Origin: Aphelidium insulamus
Lineage: Eukaryota > Aphelidiomycota > Aphelidea > Aphelidiaceae
NCBI GenBank assembly: GCA_036784855.1
Contig: JAZDSV010000006.1
Coordinates: 407,001-471,000, forward strand
Length of the DNA stretch: 64,000 bases
Reading direction: 5' to 3'
The translations under genes and the position numbers were made by a program. A model generated the notes under the pieces. It was not told the DNA's origin and did no database searches. It saw only the letters and a list, made by a program, of their open reading frames with translations. Shown one piece after another: positions 36,663-47,965 of the stretch; within the stretch, counting starts at the first letter, position 1, and each line of letters begins with the position of its first letter.

Positions 36663-38285
36663 TTAATGTCCCAGAGTTGATTGCCTGTGACGACAGGTGC
36701 GAAAGTGCTGTTCCAACGCTCGAGACTCTGTAAATGTCTTCCCCGCGGCACACGAGGCCCCCGGCTCATGCCGCAGCGGGCACTGCATTTGCAGTCCCAG
36801 CAGCGGTTTGAGCGTCTCCAGATGCAGGTCCATGCCACGTGTGGACCGCGGTGTGTACAGAATGGCCTGGCCGCAGATTAAACACGGCTCGTATGTCGCC
36901 TCGGATATTTGTGTCATCATATCGTTGTCATCAATGGCGGTGTGGCTAGCAGGCACGGCCGACTGCAGCATTTCCACATCGCGAGATTGTAGCTGCAGGT
37001 GTCGACTGATGCGGTGTTGTTGCAAATCCACATCTCGGCTGAATGGTGGCCGCTCACAGTCGGGGCACTGATAGCTGCTCTGAATACCTTGAGTGCTTAG
37101 AGACGACGCACAACAGTGCTGCATTCGATAGTGCTGTTCCATTGCGCGCAGAGATGCAATTATCTTTGGACACTCGGGACACCGGAATGTGGCCGTGAGC
37201 AGGGGCAGCAAATTGTCCTCTGCATTCGAAGTCTGTGTGGCCGGAACTCCAATGGCCGGGACGACCAATGCTGGGGCTACAAGCGTGGGCCTGGCGTGCT
37301 TGGCCCGTCGATACGTTTTTAGGTGGTCTGCCATGGACGGGTCGTACAGCAGTGTTGTGGACTCGACGTCAGCGTCGGTGGCCGAGGGCAGGGCAACTTT
37401 GGGCCGCGCCACAGCACGCACCTTTTCGCGGAACTCTGTAGTGTCGACCTTCACACTAGAGTCGTCATGATCAGCCGCAGTGCCAAAGTCGACATCGGCG
37501 TCAGATCGAGCACAAAATCGGTACACAGAGCTCTCCATTGCGGAGCGCATGTGCCGCCTGGTCGCCAGATTCTTGAAACTCTGGCCGCACTTGTTCCGCT
37601 TGCACACGTAGCCCGGAAACTGATGCTCGTAGAAGGGACTGGCACCTGCGAACGACAATCCCGCGCTACCTGCTTGCCTGACAACGTCCCATCGCGTCTC
37701 CTGGCCCGCGACCAGACTGATGCACACACGCCCGCTGTCCAGTTGGTCGCCGCCATCGGCAGTGCCGCCATTCAGGTCATCGCGAGACTCACGGCGGCGC
37801 AAGACTCGCCGGGCACTATGAAAGAAATGTGCCATGAGGAAGCGGTGCAGACGAAAGTCCTCCGTGCCCAGGTGCGGATGGTTCCACACAATGTAGTCGA
37901 CGCCGTGCGGGAATTCGGCGCCGAAATGCGCGCGCAACTCCCACGCGTTGACACCGTGCCGCACCGACACGCGCCCATTCACCGCACGCTGATGATTACG
38001 GTACTTGGCATCGGAGAGCGTGCGCAGAATGGACGCGGACTCGGGGTACTTTTCCAGCACTTGGGCGCGCGTGTCGAATGACGTGGCAATGAGGTGTATG
38101 GGGCCGAGGAGACACGCGGCAGGCACGTCCAGGTACTCTGCCACGATCTCAAGTCGTGTACGCACTGACAATGCATCCACCGCCAATGATGTGCCTGGCA
38201 GCAAGTCCAGCAGTTCGGCAACCGCCAGCGAGAAGGAAAAGTTGCCGTCGCCCAGCAGCAAGATGGTTGTCGCGTCGCGTTGCAT
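36663..38285 (-). CDS. BMT5-like (DUF2431) Rossmann methyltransferase domain fused to zinc fingers
   Basis: Intronless, 540 residues. The N-terminal third begins LLLGDGNFSFSLAVAELL, the signature of the BMT5/FDXACB1 Rossmann-like domain that in yeast methylates uridine of 25S rRNA; VNGRVSVRHGVNAWEL and DYIVWNHPHLGTED (the substrate-side NxPH-like loop) and FLMAHFFHSARRVL follow in the expected order. The rest holds zinc-binding candidates: CKRNKCGQSFKNL with distal His, FRCPECPKIIASL with H and H/C, YQCPDCERP with two His, and a final C2H2-like CAAGKTFTESRALEQHF. Two of these are near-classic C2H2 fingers. The fusion suggests an RNA modification enzyme guided by nucleic-acid-binding fingers; activity is inferred only from the fold. 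Confidence 0.7.
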   Translation of the reverse strand: MQRDATTILLLGDGNFSFSLAVAELLDLLPGTSLAVDALSVRTRLEIVAEYLDVPAACLLGPIHLIATSFDTRAQVLEKYPESASILRTLSDAKYRNHQRAVNGRVSVRHGVNAWELRAHFGAEFPHGVDYIVWNHPHLGTEDFRLHRFLMAHFFHSARRVLRRRESRDDLNGGTADGGDQLDSGRVCISLVAGQETRWDVVRQAGSAGLSFAGASPFYEHQFPGYVCKRNKCGQSFKNLATRRHMRSAMESSVYRFCARSDADVDFGTAADHDDSSVKVDTTEFREKVRAVARPKVALPSATDADVESTTLLYDPSMADHLKTYRRAKHARPTLVAPALVVPAIGVPATQTSNAEDNLLPLLTATFRCPECPKIIASLRAMEQHYRMQHCCASSLSTQGIQSSYQCPDCERPPFSRDVDLQQHRISRHLQLQSRDVEMLQSAVPASHTAIDDNDMMTQISEATYEPCLICGQAILYTPRSTRGMDLHLETLKPLLGLQMQCPLRHEPGASCAAGKTFTESRALEQHFRTCRHRQSTLGH

Positions 38286-38461
38286 TTTGTTGTTGTTATT
38301 TCTTTTTTCGTCAAGTTACAATAGAGCCACCTGCCGCAATATGTCTGCAACTTGTGCTGATGTATGTAAATATGTACAGTCGCACACAATGATATTGCTA
38401 GCAATAGCAGTGTATTAATTTTAACTATTGTAGATGAAGTAGAGACTGTCCGCGGCTGTAA

Positions 38462-41232
38462 TTACCATGCATAATCGTTGTTGAGCACCTCATGCATCAC
38501 TATTCCCAACGCATAAATGTCCATCCGCGTAGCAGCGTTGAACTTTTCGTTGTAGTCCAGAAAATGGTGACGAGCCAGGGTTTCTGGTGGAACATATTGT
38601 GATGGCGGGGCTTTAAGTACCCCAAGCGGAGAGAGTAGCCTTCCATTGCTCAGGAATACTCGAGCACTGGCAAAATTGGTCAGCACACAAATGAACCGTC
38701 CCGAGGCATCCACATCGACATGAATATTGGCAGTCCGAATGTCCGAGTGCGCTACATTGTTGCTGTGCAGCACGTGCACTGCGCGGCTCAAGTCCTGTGC
38801 AAATAGTACCCTGTACAACTTCACGGTGATACTGTGGTGCTTGAGCCAATTCGAAAGCGGTCCGTGCTGGCAGCGCTTCAGCACGGCTGTTAGCGGATCG
38901 TCACTCCAGCCCAGCAGTTCCACAATGAACGGCGACCGGTGACGTAGCAACATGTTCAGCACGCTGAGTTCGTGTTCGAACAAGTAGCGATGTTTGCTCT
39001 CATTGCCGTTAACGACTACCACGGTCTTGACGTGAACAATGCTGCCAGACTGTATTACTGGTGCACTAATGGAAGACGCTTCATGTATGTCACACGAGGA
39101 GGACTTCTCGAGTAACTTTCCCACACTATAGTCCTTCCCAGCCACTAGGTTCATCGTTGCGCCTGGCATGTCAAACCCGTTATAGTCTGGCATGTATCGC
39201 AGCGGGTTGTTGTATGACACGGTGTTGACCGTCTTTGTGCCGGATTTCGAAGTCGCTGTAGCGACAGTCATGGGGAAGAGCGGAACCTCGGAATTTGTGA
39301 CATGTTTCCGTTTTTGTTTTCTCGTCACCGGCTTGCTGCGCAGTGCATATATAAACACACCCGTGGTGACAACGATCAAAATTACGACAGCAGCAGCCAC
39401 AAAGAGCAGACGTTGAAGGGGTCGCGTGATAAATTCGTTTGTAACCGCCATACTTGGCGTAGTTGGAACTGCATTGTTGATGAATGTTGTGGTTGCAGGC
39501 GGCTTGTCGGCTGTGCTTGAAAGAATGTCTGATGTGGGACTCGCAACTGTTGAGGTACTGGTAGTAGAGACAATGCCTGACTGAATGACTGTTGTACTAA
39601 TTGCATTTGCAGACGTAATTGTCGAACGCGAACTGCTTCTGAGACTAGAAGTGCTGCTAGTGAACGCTGACGAAGTAGTATTATTATCATCAGCGGTAAA
39701 CCCGAAATCGAATCGCCACATGTCGGCAAAGTAGTTCTGTGCTGTGAACCCGCCAAACGTGATGATGGAAGTGTCAAATATCAGCGGCGCTCCAGATGAA
39801 AGCCGACGAGCAGGTAAAATAGTTGCGTTAGACGGCGAGCCGCGAGTGCCATAGACGCCAGACGATAATGACTGATCGCCGCTTATCCAAGCAAAGGTGT
39901 TGGCTGTGGTATTGTACAGCCACACTTCGTTCAAGTCGCCAGATGTGGTGGTATTTAGAAAATATCCCGTTCCAGCGATAAGGGCCACATATGATGTGCC
40001 TGGTACGGGAAACATCGAGACCATAGATCTTCCACCTGGAAGGTACTGTGCATCAAATACACCGGGCTGGGCGCTTTTTTTGTTGGTGGCCCCATTGAGC
40101 GCTCCACTTATCCATGTCCAGTTGCCAGACTGAGGATTGTAAGTCCACAAAATGTTGGAAGATCCTGTACGGTGAATTATATTAATGACAACATGGAATG
40201 ACAAGAACGTACCGCTGTTATAACTCCCGCCAAAGAGGTACAGTAGCCCGTTGGAGTGGAACGTCATGCTGAGTAGCGATACTGCACCAATAATGTTTCC
40301 CGAGCTTTCAACGCCCTTGGATCCCAGAACGCTGACAACTTCGGCAATGTCAACTCTACCATAGAGCCACGTCCAGGCACCGGAAGTCACATTGAACTTC
40401 CAGAGGTCGTTCAAATCGCCTGATATTGCATCATTGAAAGGATGTGCACTTCACCTATCACCCGTACCTACTGTGCCATTGGAAGTAGTTTCGCCATTTC
40501 CGCCAAAAATATATATATCCCGCGTTTGTGGATTTTCGGCAAATCCAAACAGCTTTCGCTTGCCGGGATAGATCTGCTTGCTCTCCACATTTCGGACTGG
40601 AGTGATTGAGTTAACACCGCCTCCCAGCCATGCCCACAGACCACTCGAAGTATTATAACGCCACATATCATTTGCCACGGCTAGCCATCATAAGCCCAAT
40701 TTACTTAACGCATAGGTATAAGTCACCTGTGGTGCCAAGACCGAGAAATAGGTATAATCGTTGATCACGACCGCTTATGACGCATCCAGCTTGACGCAGC
40801 ACACCCGGAAAGACTGACACAGACTCTGAACCCAGCGGGCCGTAAGCCGGAATAGTTGCTGGATTCTCGACGAGCTGCGTCCATTCCGTGGTCTGAACGT
40901 TGTATCGCCAAAAGTCTTTTAGAGGGCCGGGACCAGCTGGAATATAAGTTAAAGCAGAGCATTGTGTAGTACTACTTGCTTGTGGAGTAGCCAGTGCCGC
41001 CGTAAATGTACACTTGATAGTTGCGATCAGCCGACGTGACAGCCAAGCAGTTTGAACTTCTTCCGCCTGGATAGGCGGTGGTGGACGGCACACCCACCGC
41101 AGCTGGCGACTGTCGCAGCGCGCTCAGTGTGCTCGAACCCGCGATCCAGGTCAGTGTGGAGTTGCGGTACTGTGCCAGCACCACCTGGGACGTGCATAAC
41201 ACTGCCAGCACGACACGCAGTGGCTCCTTCAT
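38462..41232 (-). CDS. K5: Kelch-repeat receptor-like pseudokinase (reverse strand)
   Basis: Start ATG at 41232 (MKEPLRVVLAVLC signal peptide). Exons: 41232-40980, 40936 to about 40728, about 40676 to 40470, about 40423 to 40213, and 40164-38462. Intron 1 has a GC donor (GCAAGT). The intron 40165-40212 is 48 nt, a multiple of three without a stop, so it reads through in the raw frame but is removed by comparison with the other copies. Helix at about 39345-39420, kinase-like part about 38475-39130. Landmarks: HVKTVVV Lys, FEHELS Glu, HSDIRTAN catalytic-loop match, NFA instead of DFG, PPE instead of APE, DIYALG kept. It is the only copy on the minus strand and the most divergent in the kinase tail after K6. 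Confidence 0.82.
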
Positions 41233-41325
41233 GTATACACGTATTATATCTGTTGGGTGTCCCAAAAATAGACGGGACCACCGCACGTATACGTGTATGT
41301 AAAGATCTCTACTGTAACACAACTA

Positions 41326-42405
41326 CTACTGGCCAATGCCACCGACAGCCTCCAGCTCGTCGTTGTAGGTGGCAGAGATGGTGCGGATGGCCGCGTCACC
41401 ACCGCCACCGCCACCCTCAGCGCCGCCCAAGAACTGCCCGTCGGCCGTCATGACCACGCGCCTTATTTCGCCATTGTCGAAACCGTGCGGTGTCCGGCCG
41501 CCCATGCTCCACAGCGCGTCGCCGAGCAGCGTGCGCAGAAAGCCATTGTGACTGATGACCACCATCAGCGTGTCGGGCTGCGCGAGTAGGAGATGCCGCG
41601 CCCTCTCCCGCTTCTCGGCCAGCTGTTCTGCATACCGCTCCTCCACGGAGCTGGCAGTGCTGGCAGTGGTGCCGACAGTAGTGGCATCCACTGCTGCCGC
41701 AAGTGGCGACACGTCACCACTGTTACAGGCGGGCAGCCCACGCTCCTGACGGGCCAGATGCCACTCACGCGGCAGTGCCCCAATCTCCTCGACGAACGCG
41801 GGGAACTCGTCGCGCAGCTGCTGCACCGCCACGCCCCGATCACACGGCAGCCCGTCCGGCGCCTCGTCCAGCGGCCGCCGATTCTCCTCGAAATCGGCGG
41901 CCAGCAGCAGCCGCACGCCGCGCCACTCAATCATGCGGCCGAACGCGTGCTGACAGGTCTGCAGGGCGCGTCGGAGCGGCGAGCACACGATCAGCGGCAG
42001 GTTGGCCACGGCGTCGGCGGGTAGGTGGTCCAGGAGGCGTTGGGCCTGGCGCACGCCCTCGGCCGTCAGACGCGGGTCCAGCAGCTGTGAGGTGGTGGCA
42101 AGTGGCGGGACATTGTGCGCCGCCTGGCCGTGGCGAATGAAGAAGATGACCTTGCGCGCGGTCCGTGTGGGTGTGCGTGCGGTGGCATCGGCGACGGACA
42201 GGTGCTGTGCCGCGGTGCTAGTACTGTCTGCAGATGGGGTGACCTGATCGGGCACCTGCCACGTGCTGTGGTTCATGCCAATGCCGCGCATCGGCGACGG
42301 GGGTGTCGGTGTCACCGCGACTGGCAGTGGTGGCGGTGTCTGCACCGTGTCCATATCACACTGTGCCTGACTGTTTTGGCTGTTTGGTGTCTGTGTGTAG
42401 CACAT
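41326..42405 (-). CDS. Histidine phosphatase superfamily protein (phosphoglycerate-mutase-like)
   Basis: Intronless, 359 residues. A Pro/Ser/Thr-rich N-terminal extension of about 85 residues precedes the core. Catalytic RHG is in VIFFIRHGQAAHN, the second catalytic His in VVISHNGFLRTLLGD, and the phosphate-pocket Arg in CSPLRRALQTC. An Ala/Thr-rich insert lies before the second His, and the tail carries a poly-Gly run. The core resembles the small PGM-like phosphatases of plants and fungi with RHGQAxHN. Substrate cannot be assigned; a phospho-sugar or phosphoprotein phosphatase is likely. The long opposite-strand frame at 41703-42140 is a shadow. Confidence 0.85.
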   Translation of the reverse strand: MCYTQTPNSQNSQAQCDMDTVQTPPPLPVAVTPTPPSPMRGIGMNHSTWQVPDQVTPSADSTSTAAQHLSVADATARTPTRTARKVIFFIRHGQAAHNVPPLATTSQLLDPRLTAEGVRQAQRLLDHLPADAVANLPLIVCSPLRRALQTCQHAFGRMIEWRGVRLLLAADFEENRRPLDEAPDGLPCDRGVAVQQLRDEFPAFVEEIGALPREWHLARQERGLPACNSGDVSPLAAAVDATTVGTTASTASSVEERYAEQLAEKRERARHLLLAQPDTLMVVISHNGFLRTLLGDALWSMGGRTPHGFDNGEIRRVVMTADGQFLGGAEGGGGGGDAAIRTISATYNDELEAVGGIGQ

Positions 42406-42456
42406 GTGCTCTGTCTAGGCTTCTCTTACTCTTATGTGTGTATGTGTGTATGAATG

Positions 42457-42476
42457 TATATATATATATATATATA
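42457..42476. repeat. (TA)n microsatellite
   Basis: About ten TA units in the gap between the histidine phosphatase gene and the small secreted protein gene; (TG)n/(TATG)-like sequence lies just before it. No gene in 42406-42609. Confidence 0.8.
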
Positions 42477-42609
42477 ATGCATAGCCATCTCCACACACGC
42501 AAAACACCACGCAGGGATCGGGCATGACTCTCTACGCGCCGATTGGTCGACTACATATTTATAATATTTCATATATATTATTACATACAGTGCATATATA
42601 TTCTCACAG

Positions 42610-43086
42610 TTAACGCGCCCACGGAAACCAGCACGGCCAGCACATTGCCGCCAGCTTGGTCTCCCGGTCGTCGTTGATGTCGAGTGTGGGCGCTCCGTCC
42701 GGCTCTCCGTCACAACTATTTGCACTCGGCGTGTCATCATGCACATCGGTATCGGCGCGTGTGTCAGCGTTGCCGGACGTGTCACGCTCTTGTCCGCTCA
42801 GCTGAAGTGCTGCATCATCTTGAGATAGTGTGTAATACGGGTCACTGTATCGGGGTGGTGGCGTGTCCAGCACAGAGCGATCGTTGTGAGTGGTGGTTGA
42901 GGGTGGCCGTGCGCGAGTACCCCTAAATACACTCATCAACTACATCATGAGTAGAAGAAGCAATTGTACATACCGTACACCACCACGTAGTCTATACCAT
43001 GCTGACACGGGACTGCCGTGTGATGGTGCAAACTGAGCCACCAACAGTATCGCTACGTTTAACACGATCCACGTAGACAACTTCAT
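42610..43086 (-). CDS. Small secreted or anchored protein A, Cys/Trp tail
   Basis: Two exons, 43086-42974 and 42922-42610, give about 141 residues. The start MKLSTWIVLNVAILLVAQF is a good signal peptide with a cleavable end near SHGSP. The mature part is disordered and acidic (DTDVHDDTPSANSCDGEPDG) with a Tyr-rich patch (PRYSDPYYT) and stops with CWPCWFPWAR. The next gene upstream (43325-43819) has the same layout, phase-2 intron in the same relative place, and a related ending, so the two are tandem paralogues. The Cys/Trp tail could be lipidated or membrane-binding. No known family. Confidence 0.55.
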
Positions 43087-43324
43087 TGTAGGTGAGGTGA
43101 ACGCACTACAGTATCCGCAGCGTCAGCATGACTACTGAAGGCAACCGATCGCGGACAAATGGGGCGTATGTCACACATAGGTGGTATTTCGACCGCCTCA
43201 TTGCTAATTCAGGTGGCTCTGGTACTCATTTCACTTGTGCTATGAATGCAGATCAACAGGCACTGTCCACAGAATGATGTGATTTGCTATCTTTAGTCAT
43301 AGTGTATCCGCAGAACGGCACGTG

Positions 43325-43819
43325 TCATTCGAAAATGTTGCCAAGCGGCCAGCATCCCCAGCAGGAGCACTTAATTGTGGAACCTCTTTCCGTATTCGAC
43401 GGTGTCTGATAATAGCCTTCATCTTGGTCTTCGAACTCATCGCCGCTGCCATCCACATCACCTTCACCCGTCTCTGACACTCGAGTACCGCGAGTGACAT
43501 CTCTTTCGCTGTATTCGCGCGGCAATTTGCGCACTGGTGCTGGTGGTCCCTCGTCATCATCCACTTCGCCTGCCGCCGCTCGCTCGCCATTCCAGTCGGG
43601 AGAAGCTGCATCAACTTGACGCGTAGTTTGGCGGTTATTGGAGTTACCGCGACGGAATGGATGTCTGCAGGCAGTGAGATACATTAATGCAAAATAAGTT
43701 CACGCATACTTCAATCTGTCCAGCCAATGATGCTTTGTTGGCGCCGCTTCAACCACAGACAGCGCGATGCAGACAACCAAGGCGGCCACAGTAGTAGCTT
43801 GTGCAACACTCAGGCGCAT
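43325..43819 (-). CDS. Small secreted or anchored protein B, Cys/Trp tail
   Basis: Two exons, 43819-43710 and 43664-43325, give about 149 residues. The first exon encodes a signal peptide (VAALVVCIALSVVEAAP), then HHWLDRLKHPFRRGNSN. The mature chain is acidic and Glu/Asp/Gly rich, has QDEGYYQTPSNTE, comparable to the Tyr patch of protein A, and ends KCSCWGCWPLGNIFE. Signal peptide, single phase-2 intron, disordered acidic body and CxCWxCW-like tail are shared with protein A 240 bp away. I do not recognise the family. Confidence 0.55.
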
Positions 43820-44044
43820 ATTGGCAAAGGCGAAGTGAATGTGAAAGTGAAAGTGAAAAATGAAGTACGTTTAATAATGGCGCCGCCATGCGTCACACAT
43901 GCGCGGTCGACGCCTCATCTCGATTACACAATTGTTGAACATGCCTTGTGCATTTCGCGGAATAGCATTTTACCACTGTGCAATATAAATAGTAAATAAT
44001 ATAATAATATAATATGATGGCATACACTGTGCTATAGTGGCATT

Positions 44045-44048
<4 letters not shown>

Positions 44049-44086
<38 letters not shown>
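44049..44086. repeat. (CA)n microsatellite upstream of TRAPPC1
   Basis: About 18 CA units ending nine bases before the TRAPPC1 start codon, in its leader or promoter. Confidence 0.85.
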
Positions 44087-44088
<2 letters not shown>

Positions 44089-44094
44089 ATCATC

Positions 44095-45038
44095 ATGACA
44101 ATATACGCCGTGTACATATTCGACAGGCGCTGCGAGTGCCTCTTCTACCGGCAGTGGAACGGTGCCGCCGCCGCCGTCGGTCCTGCCGCTCCACTCTCGG
44201 ACTCCATGCGGCAGTCACAGCAGCAATTACCACCACCTGCAGCATCCACGGCCACAACCACCGCATCCACGGCCGCCCTGCCGGACCTGATGCCGAATAG
44301 TGGTAACGGTGGCGGTGTGGAGGGTGGCCCGGCTGCTGGGATGGGGTGGCAGGAAGAGTCAAAGCTGGTGTACGGCGTGGTCTACTCGCTAAACAATCTC
44401 GTCAGCAAAATGAAGACGGCCCCGGCGTCCTCTGGGTATGTGGCATAATTCTTATGTATGTATGTATGTATATATATATATATATATGTGTGTGTATGTG
44501 TGTGTGTATGTCTATAGTTGCATGCATATATGTATATATGTGTGTGTGTATGTATGTGTGTATTGATGTATGTCTATAGTTGGATGCATGCATGTATGTT
44601 TATAGTTGGATGTATGTATGTAGTACATTGTGGGGAGTGCTGTAGCTATGTAGACACTGAATAATCAAAAACAGACAGGTGACGTGCTTCCAGACCAGCC
44701 AGTACAAGCTCCACTACTACAGCACGCCGTCATGCGTGCGCTTCATAATGATCACGGACACCGCCGTGCCGGGACAGTTGCCCGTGTCACTGCTGGTCAC
44801 TCCCGGGGGATCATTCATGCCAGCTACGGCCGCACAACAATCATCCGGCATGAGTAGTAGTGATGCCGTGCCGCAGACTGTCCGCGCCGCCCTGAACCAA
44901 CTGCACAGCCAAGTGTATGTGGAGTACGCCGTCAAGAGCCCGTTCTTTGAGCCGGGGCACACCGCAACCCTCATGACTGACGAAGTGTTTGGCGCGCGAC
45001 TGGACACCTTTGTGCGCCAGCTGCCGTTCTTTGCATAG
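44095..45038 (+). CDS. TRAPPC1: TRAPP complex subunit 1 (Bet5)
   Basis: Two exons, 44095-44435 and 44675-45038. The start MTIYAVYIFDRRCECLFYRQW and, in exon 2, FQTSQYKLHYYSTPS, HSQVYVEYAVKSP and LDTFVRQLPFF match TRAPPC1, a longin-fold core subunit of TRAPP complexes that activate Rab1/Ypt1 for ER-Golgi and Golgi traffic. Compared with the roughly 145-residue human protein it is longer: a Gly/Ala/Pro-rich insert of about 55 residues follows the first strand pair, and a second Ser/Ala/Gln insert lies in exon 2. The single intron is 239 nt and filled with TATG/TG repeats. Confidence 0.92.
44452..44632. repeat. TATG/TG/TA simple-sequence tract in TRAPPC1 intron
   Basis: Most of the intron consists of (TATG)n, (TA)n and (TG)n with short ATAGTTGGATG-like interruptions. 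This explains why the intron is about four times the local norm. Confidence 0.85.
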
Positions 45039-45185
45039 CTAAAATATATAATTTGTTGTCTATAATTGTTCTGTAGTAAATACATACAGCTTGTTAATAG
45101 TCAACACTCGGCAGCATGATTGAAGTACACTGCATACATACATACATACATATATACATTCACACACTGCAAATATTTACTGTGA

Positions 45186-46412
45186 ATGGGCCTGTGCAAG
45201 TGCAAGAACGTCACCAACTTGTTCTGTGAGTGCCGCTGTCCACTGTACTCATATATGCAATGCACCGCATACTCACTGCTGCAGGCTTTGAGCACCGCAA
45301 GAACGTTTGCGACCGCTGCATTGTGGCCGACCACTCGCAGGTTAGCCAGTCCATGCCAGCACATATATATACAAGCCACTTGCAATCCGCTCACTATCAT
45401 GCAATAGTGCGTGGTGCGGTCATATCTACAGTGGCTGCAGGATAGCGACTATGCACCCGGCTGTGTGCTGTGTCGACAGCCATTCACGGCGCCCGATACC
45501 GGCCCGGTGGTGCGGCTGCCGTGTCTGGGTGCGTCTTGTATACATTATACGGCACTGTAGCCGCCGATATGGATGAGCATACTGACAACTCATACTGGTG
45601 CAGATTTGTTCCATGTAAAGTGCATTGATGCCATGTGCGACGCTCTACCCGCTGCAACACCTCCGTCAGGCTATGCCTGTCCCACCTGCAATGCAAGTAT
45701 TGCCGCCTGAATATGATTCTTCATATGTACACACTTATTTATATATAATGAGTAGGCCCCAATACTGCCGCCCGATAATGCTGCATCGCTGGTGGCTGGC
45801 GGTGTGCGTGATGCCTTCTCGCAGTCCAAATGGGCGCGGCCTCTGTTGAAGCAGCGGGCAGACAATGCGGCAAGTTGTTACTCTCTATTCAATTTCAAAC
45901 AAGTTAACACGGGACAGACTGCTGGCGCCGATAGCAGCAGTGTGACAGTTCCATTGACACCGTTGCGGTCAGCCGCGCCGTCCACAGCGCGCCTAATGCC
46001 CGCCGCTGGAAATAACAGTATCAACAACAACAACATGTCGGCCCAGGTGAGCATACCCATGATGGACACGCGGTCGGCAGAGGGCCGGTTCAGCACACGG
46101 CACGGCCACGTGGACCCCGACGAGGAAAAGTATCAGCGGCGTCAGTCACGTCTGCTCACGTCCAACTCGCTGCCCGCCCGCCTCCTTCGCCGTCTGCTGT
46201 ATGTAACCACTCATGCATACTTCATCTAAAAATATGTCAGAGCGGCGCCGGCAAAGGTGCGCCGACACATATCAGCGAGGCGTGTGCTGATCGCCGTTGT
46301 GTTTTGCGGCATTCTGTTCTTGCTCAGTGTGGGAATATTCATACGGCCTTCGCCGCCGCCAGACGTCTCAGCCACCACAACGGGCGCACAGCAGCAAGTT
46401 TACGATGAGTAA
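45186..46412 (+). CDS. ZFPL1: Zinc finger protein-like 1, Golgi membrane protein
   Basis: Several exons: 45186-45225, 45285-45340, 45408 to about 45530, about 45603-45690, then further exons to the stop at 46410-46412. The start [22 protein letters not shown] is joined across intron 1; it is followed by CIVADHSQCVVRSYLQWLQD (residues as joined), CVLCRQPF, DLFHVKCID and YACPTCNA. This is the B-box-like plus RING-like pair typical of ZFPL1. The disordered middle carries EKYQRRQS, like the conserved KYRRR of animal ZFPL1, and a C-terminal hydrophobic helix (VLIAVVFCGILFLLSVGIF) anchors the protein. ZFPL1 is a cis-Golgi protein linked to GM130. Middle exon edges near 45690-45760 are approximate. 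Confidence 0.9.
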
Positions 46413-46495
46413 ATTGGAATTATCATAGTTAAAAATAGTTGTATGTATGTATTATAGTAGTAGTCTCTGTGGCACTGGCATCTCCCCTCACAGCA

Positions 46496-47536
46496 CTACT
46501 TGGCCTGCACAAAGGACTTGACGGCGTCCAGCCAGCGCGTGTACTCTGTCTGCTCCTTCCAGTGCGCGATTGATTGCACCATGTTGGAGAACTCTTCGTC
46601 GATACCGCGCTCCGACAGGTACTCGTAGAACGCGTCGTGTAGGTCCGCGTCCAGCTCCTCGAAATGCGGCCCGGCATACAGCTGGCGGCGCTGGGCGTCG
46701 GCGTCGGCGTCACTGCCCACGGCCAGCTTGGAGTCGGCGCAGAAGTCCACGTGGTCGATGGTGCAGTCGTCGCCGGTGCACGACAGCGAGAATGTCATGG
46801 TGCCCGCGTCGCTACCACTGCCGTCCTTTTTGCTGATGTCGACAGTGACTTGCACGACGTCATCGTCGTCCTCCTCCTCCTCCTCATCGTCGTCAGCTTC
46901 CAGGTCGTCGTCAGACTTTTTGGCGTTGGACGCTGCGGCACTCGCCTCCTCCATTTCCTCATCGCCATCGCCCATCTCGTCGTCAAACAAGTCGTCGTCG
47001 GCGGGCGGCGTGATCACGTCGATCGTCACGGCAATCAGCTCATTGCCCGCCGTGCGCACCAACTTGATGGTATTTGCGCCCGCCTTGTCCTCCACCTATA
47101 CATAATATAATAAGTACATATGTAGATAGTATCAATGTGGTATATCAGTTAAGTTGAATGATATACCTTGAAGCCGGACTTGTCCAGATACTCTTGCAGA
47201 TATGCGGGCAACTCGCCGCGCTTCAATCCCTCCTCGGCCTCTACAATGACCAGTCAAGATGCAGATAAATCAATACATAGATAGTAATCTACACGCACCC
47301 TGCTCCGACTCGTATTTGATCTCCATGTCGAGAGCGCGCACGAGAGCCGAATCGGATTTCTTGCTGTAGGCGTCGGCGAGCACGACGCGTCCCGCATGCA
47401 CAGAACGTGTGGCGGCAACAACCAGCAGTGGCGATGGCGACGACACGGTGGTGGCAGCCGCCGCTGACAGGCGCACAATAGGCGAGCGGGTGGCGCGGGT
47501 GGCAACGGCAACGTGACGCGACAAGCGGGACAGCAT
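46496..47536 (-). CDS. C1QBP: Mitochondrial p32/C1QBP/Mam33 protein
   Basis: Three exons: 47536 to about 47299, about 47247-47168, and about 47095-46496. The N-terminus is Arg/Ala/Ser-rich, a mitochondrial presequence. The mature part has the MAM33 pattern: an amphipathic helix (ALVRALDMEIKYESEQ), VEDKAG with a beta strand, a long acidic loop of Asp/Glu, ISKKDG, LYAGPHFEELDADLHDAF, YLSERGIDEEFSNMV and a final helix EYTRWLDAVKSFV. These proteins form acidic doughnut trimers in the matrix and support mitochondrial translation and ribosome assembly. The acidic loop (about 46860-46990) is longer than in the human protein. Confidence 0.93.
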
Positions 47537-47930
47537 TGTAACTATATATGTATTCAGTGCTTAGTTGAACGCACGATGAACGATTTTAGTGTTTTACCGT
47601 TCTTCGTTCTTCACTGTTCTACTGCAACTCACCGCCTGCTTGTATATTAATAATCAGACCACTTGAATTGCCCACTCCATAAAAGAGATGCAGTCTAAGA
47701 GCGTCTGTGGTGCATGCTTTCACTATAACTATGCACGTGTGATATCAAAGTCGGTAATGGAATTGATGTCCATCCATTCAGCTATTTCCATGTAAATATA
47801 CGCGCAAGCCCCTTCTAGCAGTCTAGTAGGCACTTGATGCACCTATGGGATATTCGGAAACATGTGCATTTGGCACTATGGGACAACCCTGCTGCGATTA
47901 ATAGTCAGCTAATATTTACAATCTAATCAA

Positions 47931-47965
<35 letters not shown>

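Noticed and set aside
37323-38081. 252-codon plus-strand frame opposite the BMT5-like gene
   Set aside because: Shadow of the methyltransferase-zinc finger frame; no start context or known motif.
40165-40212. Extra coding insert in K5 after the fourth Kelch repeat
   Set aside because: It has GTACGT...TACAG splice ends and is absent from all five paralogous proteins, so it is an intron.
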